In this document: positions 63,470 to 64,000 of the stretch, one piece after another
Numbering within the stretch: the first letter of the stretch is position 1
Layout of the letters: each line of letters starts with the position of its first letter
Notes under the pieces: model-generated
Seen by the model: the letters and a program-made list of their open reading frames with translations, nothing else
The model's database searches: none
Told to the model about the DNA's origin: nothing
DNA from: Maniola hyperantus
Taxonomy: Eukaryota > Arthropoda > Insecta > Lepidoptera > Nymphalidae
Reading direction: 5' to 3'
Assembly: GCF_902806685.2 (NCBI RefSeq)
Contig: NC_048557.2
Coordinates: 2,224,654 to 2,288,653, forward strand
DNA length: 64,000 bases
Translations under genes and position numbers: made by a program

Positions 63470-63659
63470 TACAGTACTTACGCGACAGAAAGTAATGTAG
63501 ATCGACCTTTAGAAGGAGATAGCAGATTTGTAGAGCGTTGCGTCTGTAGTTGAAACCGTCAAAACGTAATATAGGTATGAGTGACAGAGAAAACGCTCTA
63601 CAAAGCTGTAATGTCATTCTAAAAGCCGATGTACATTACTTTCTGCCGCGTACTGTAAG
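63470..63659. mobile_element. MITE family 2
   Basis: ACAGTACTTACGCGACAGAA to TTACTTTCTGCCGCGTACTG, with both internal CTCTACAAA modules. Confidence 0.85.
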
Positions 63660-63832
63660 CTTTTCTGTCAGCTTTTCACGGCCCAACGGTTCAACCGATT
63701 TTGATTAAATTTGGTACAGAGCAGAGGTAGCTTACATACCGGCGAAGGACTTCGGACTTACTTTTCATCCCGGAAAATCAAAGAGTTCCCGCGGGATTTT
63801 TAAAAACCTAAATCGTCGCGGGCATCATCTAG
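63660..63832 (+). mobile_element. Lep1-like repeat
   Basis: GCTTTTCACGGCCCAACGGT to CGTCGCGGGCATCATCTAGT. Confidence 0.78.
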
Positions 63833-64000
63833 TTTCAAATATTTTGTAAACTACTAGAGAGAAGGATTTACATTCTAATCTACCTACCTACTTACAAAAT
63901 ACTCCATGAATTTTTGCAACATGCTAGTCTTGTACGCTCTTCGAAACTTTTTTAACCGACTTCAAAAAAAGGAGGAGGTTCTCAATTCGTCGGAATCTTT

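Overview
This is nuclear DNA from a lepidopteran insect (moth or butterfly). I infer the order from several repeat families typical of Lepidoptera that end in ..GTCGCGGGCATCAGCTAGT or ..GTCGCGAGCATAAGCTAGT, two tRNA-derived SINE families, many foldback MITEs, small exons with GT-AG introns, and protein sequences that read as insect orthologues. The species cannot be named from the sequence alone. More than half of the window is transposon-derived, so the real genes had to be assembled exon by exon; reading phase was checked at every junction.

Layout. (1) 379-4017, plus strand: a two-exon secreted low-complexity protein (812 aa) with a 5-residue first exon, a signal peptide, a His8 run and a long Pro/Val/Tyr/Lys repeat, probably cuticular or extracellular matrix. 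(2) 8030-9683, minus strand: complete three-exon CZIB (CxxC zinc-binding protein, DUF866/UPF0587), 161 aa. (3) 10675-19211, minus strand: ataxin-10 (ATXN10), eight exons found. Phase arithmetic shows one further short exon is missing or unrecognised. (4) About 21290-55643, plus strand: POSH (SH3RF family E3 ligase and JNK scaffold), a probable noncoding leader exon plus 17 coding exons giving a continuous 998-aa frame with a RING finger and four SH3 domains. (5) 55644-64000: no protein gene recognised, only repeats, a SINE-derived minisatellite and one genuine tRNA-Asp(GTC).

How the genes relate. CZIB and ATXN10 are read in the same direction about 1 kb apart. ATXN10 and POSH diverge from a roughly 2 kb intergenic region. 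There is no sign that the four genes form a pathway. POSH introns are packed with mobile DNA, including a CR1-like LINE with an intact 988-aa ORF in intron 16 and several MITEs within 5-25 bases of splice sites.

Most unusual feature. In two neighbouring genes a single internal exon has been tandemly amplified in the same way. In ATXN10 exon 6 (five copies, 148-bp unit) and POSH exon 6 (six copies, 143-bp unit) the unit starts inside the exon, runs through the 5' splice site and stops about 20-30 bases into the intron. Every extra copy therefore brings a consensus donor but no acceptor. Reading into the extra copies hits a stop or shifts frame. Either this is a real local amplification process acting on exon-donor segments, or it is an assembly artefact; raw reads would decide.
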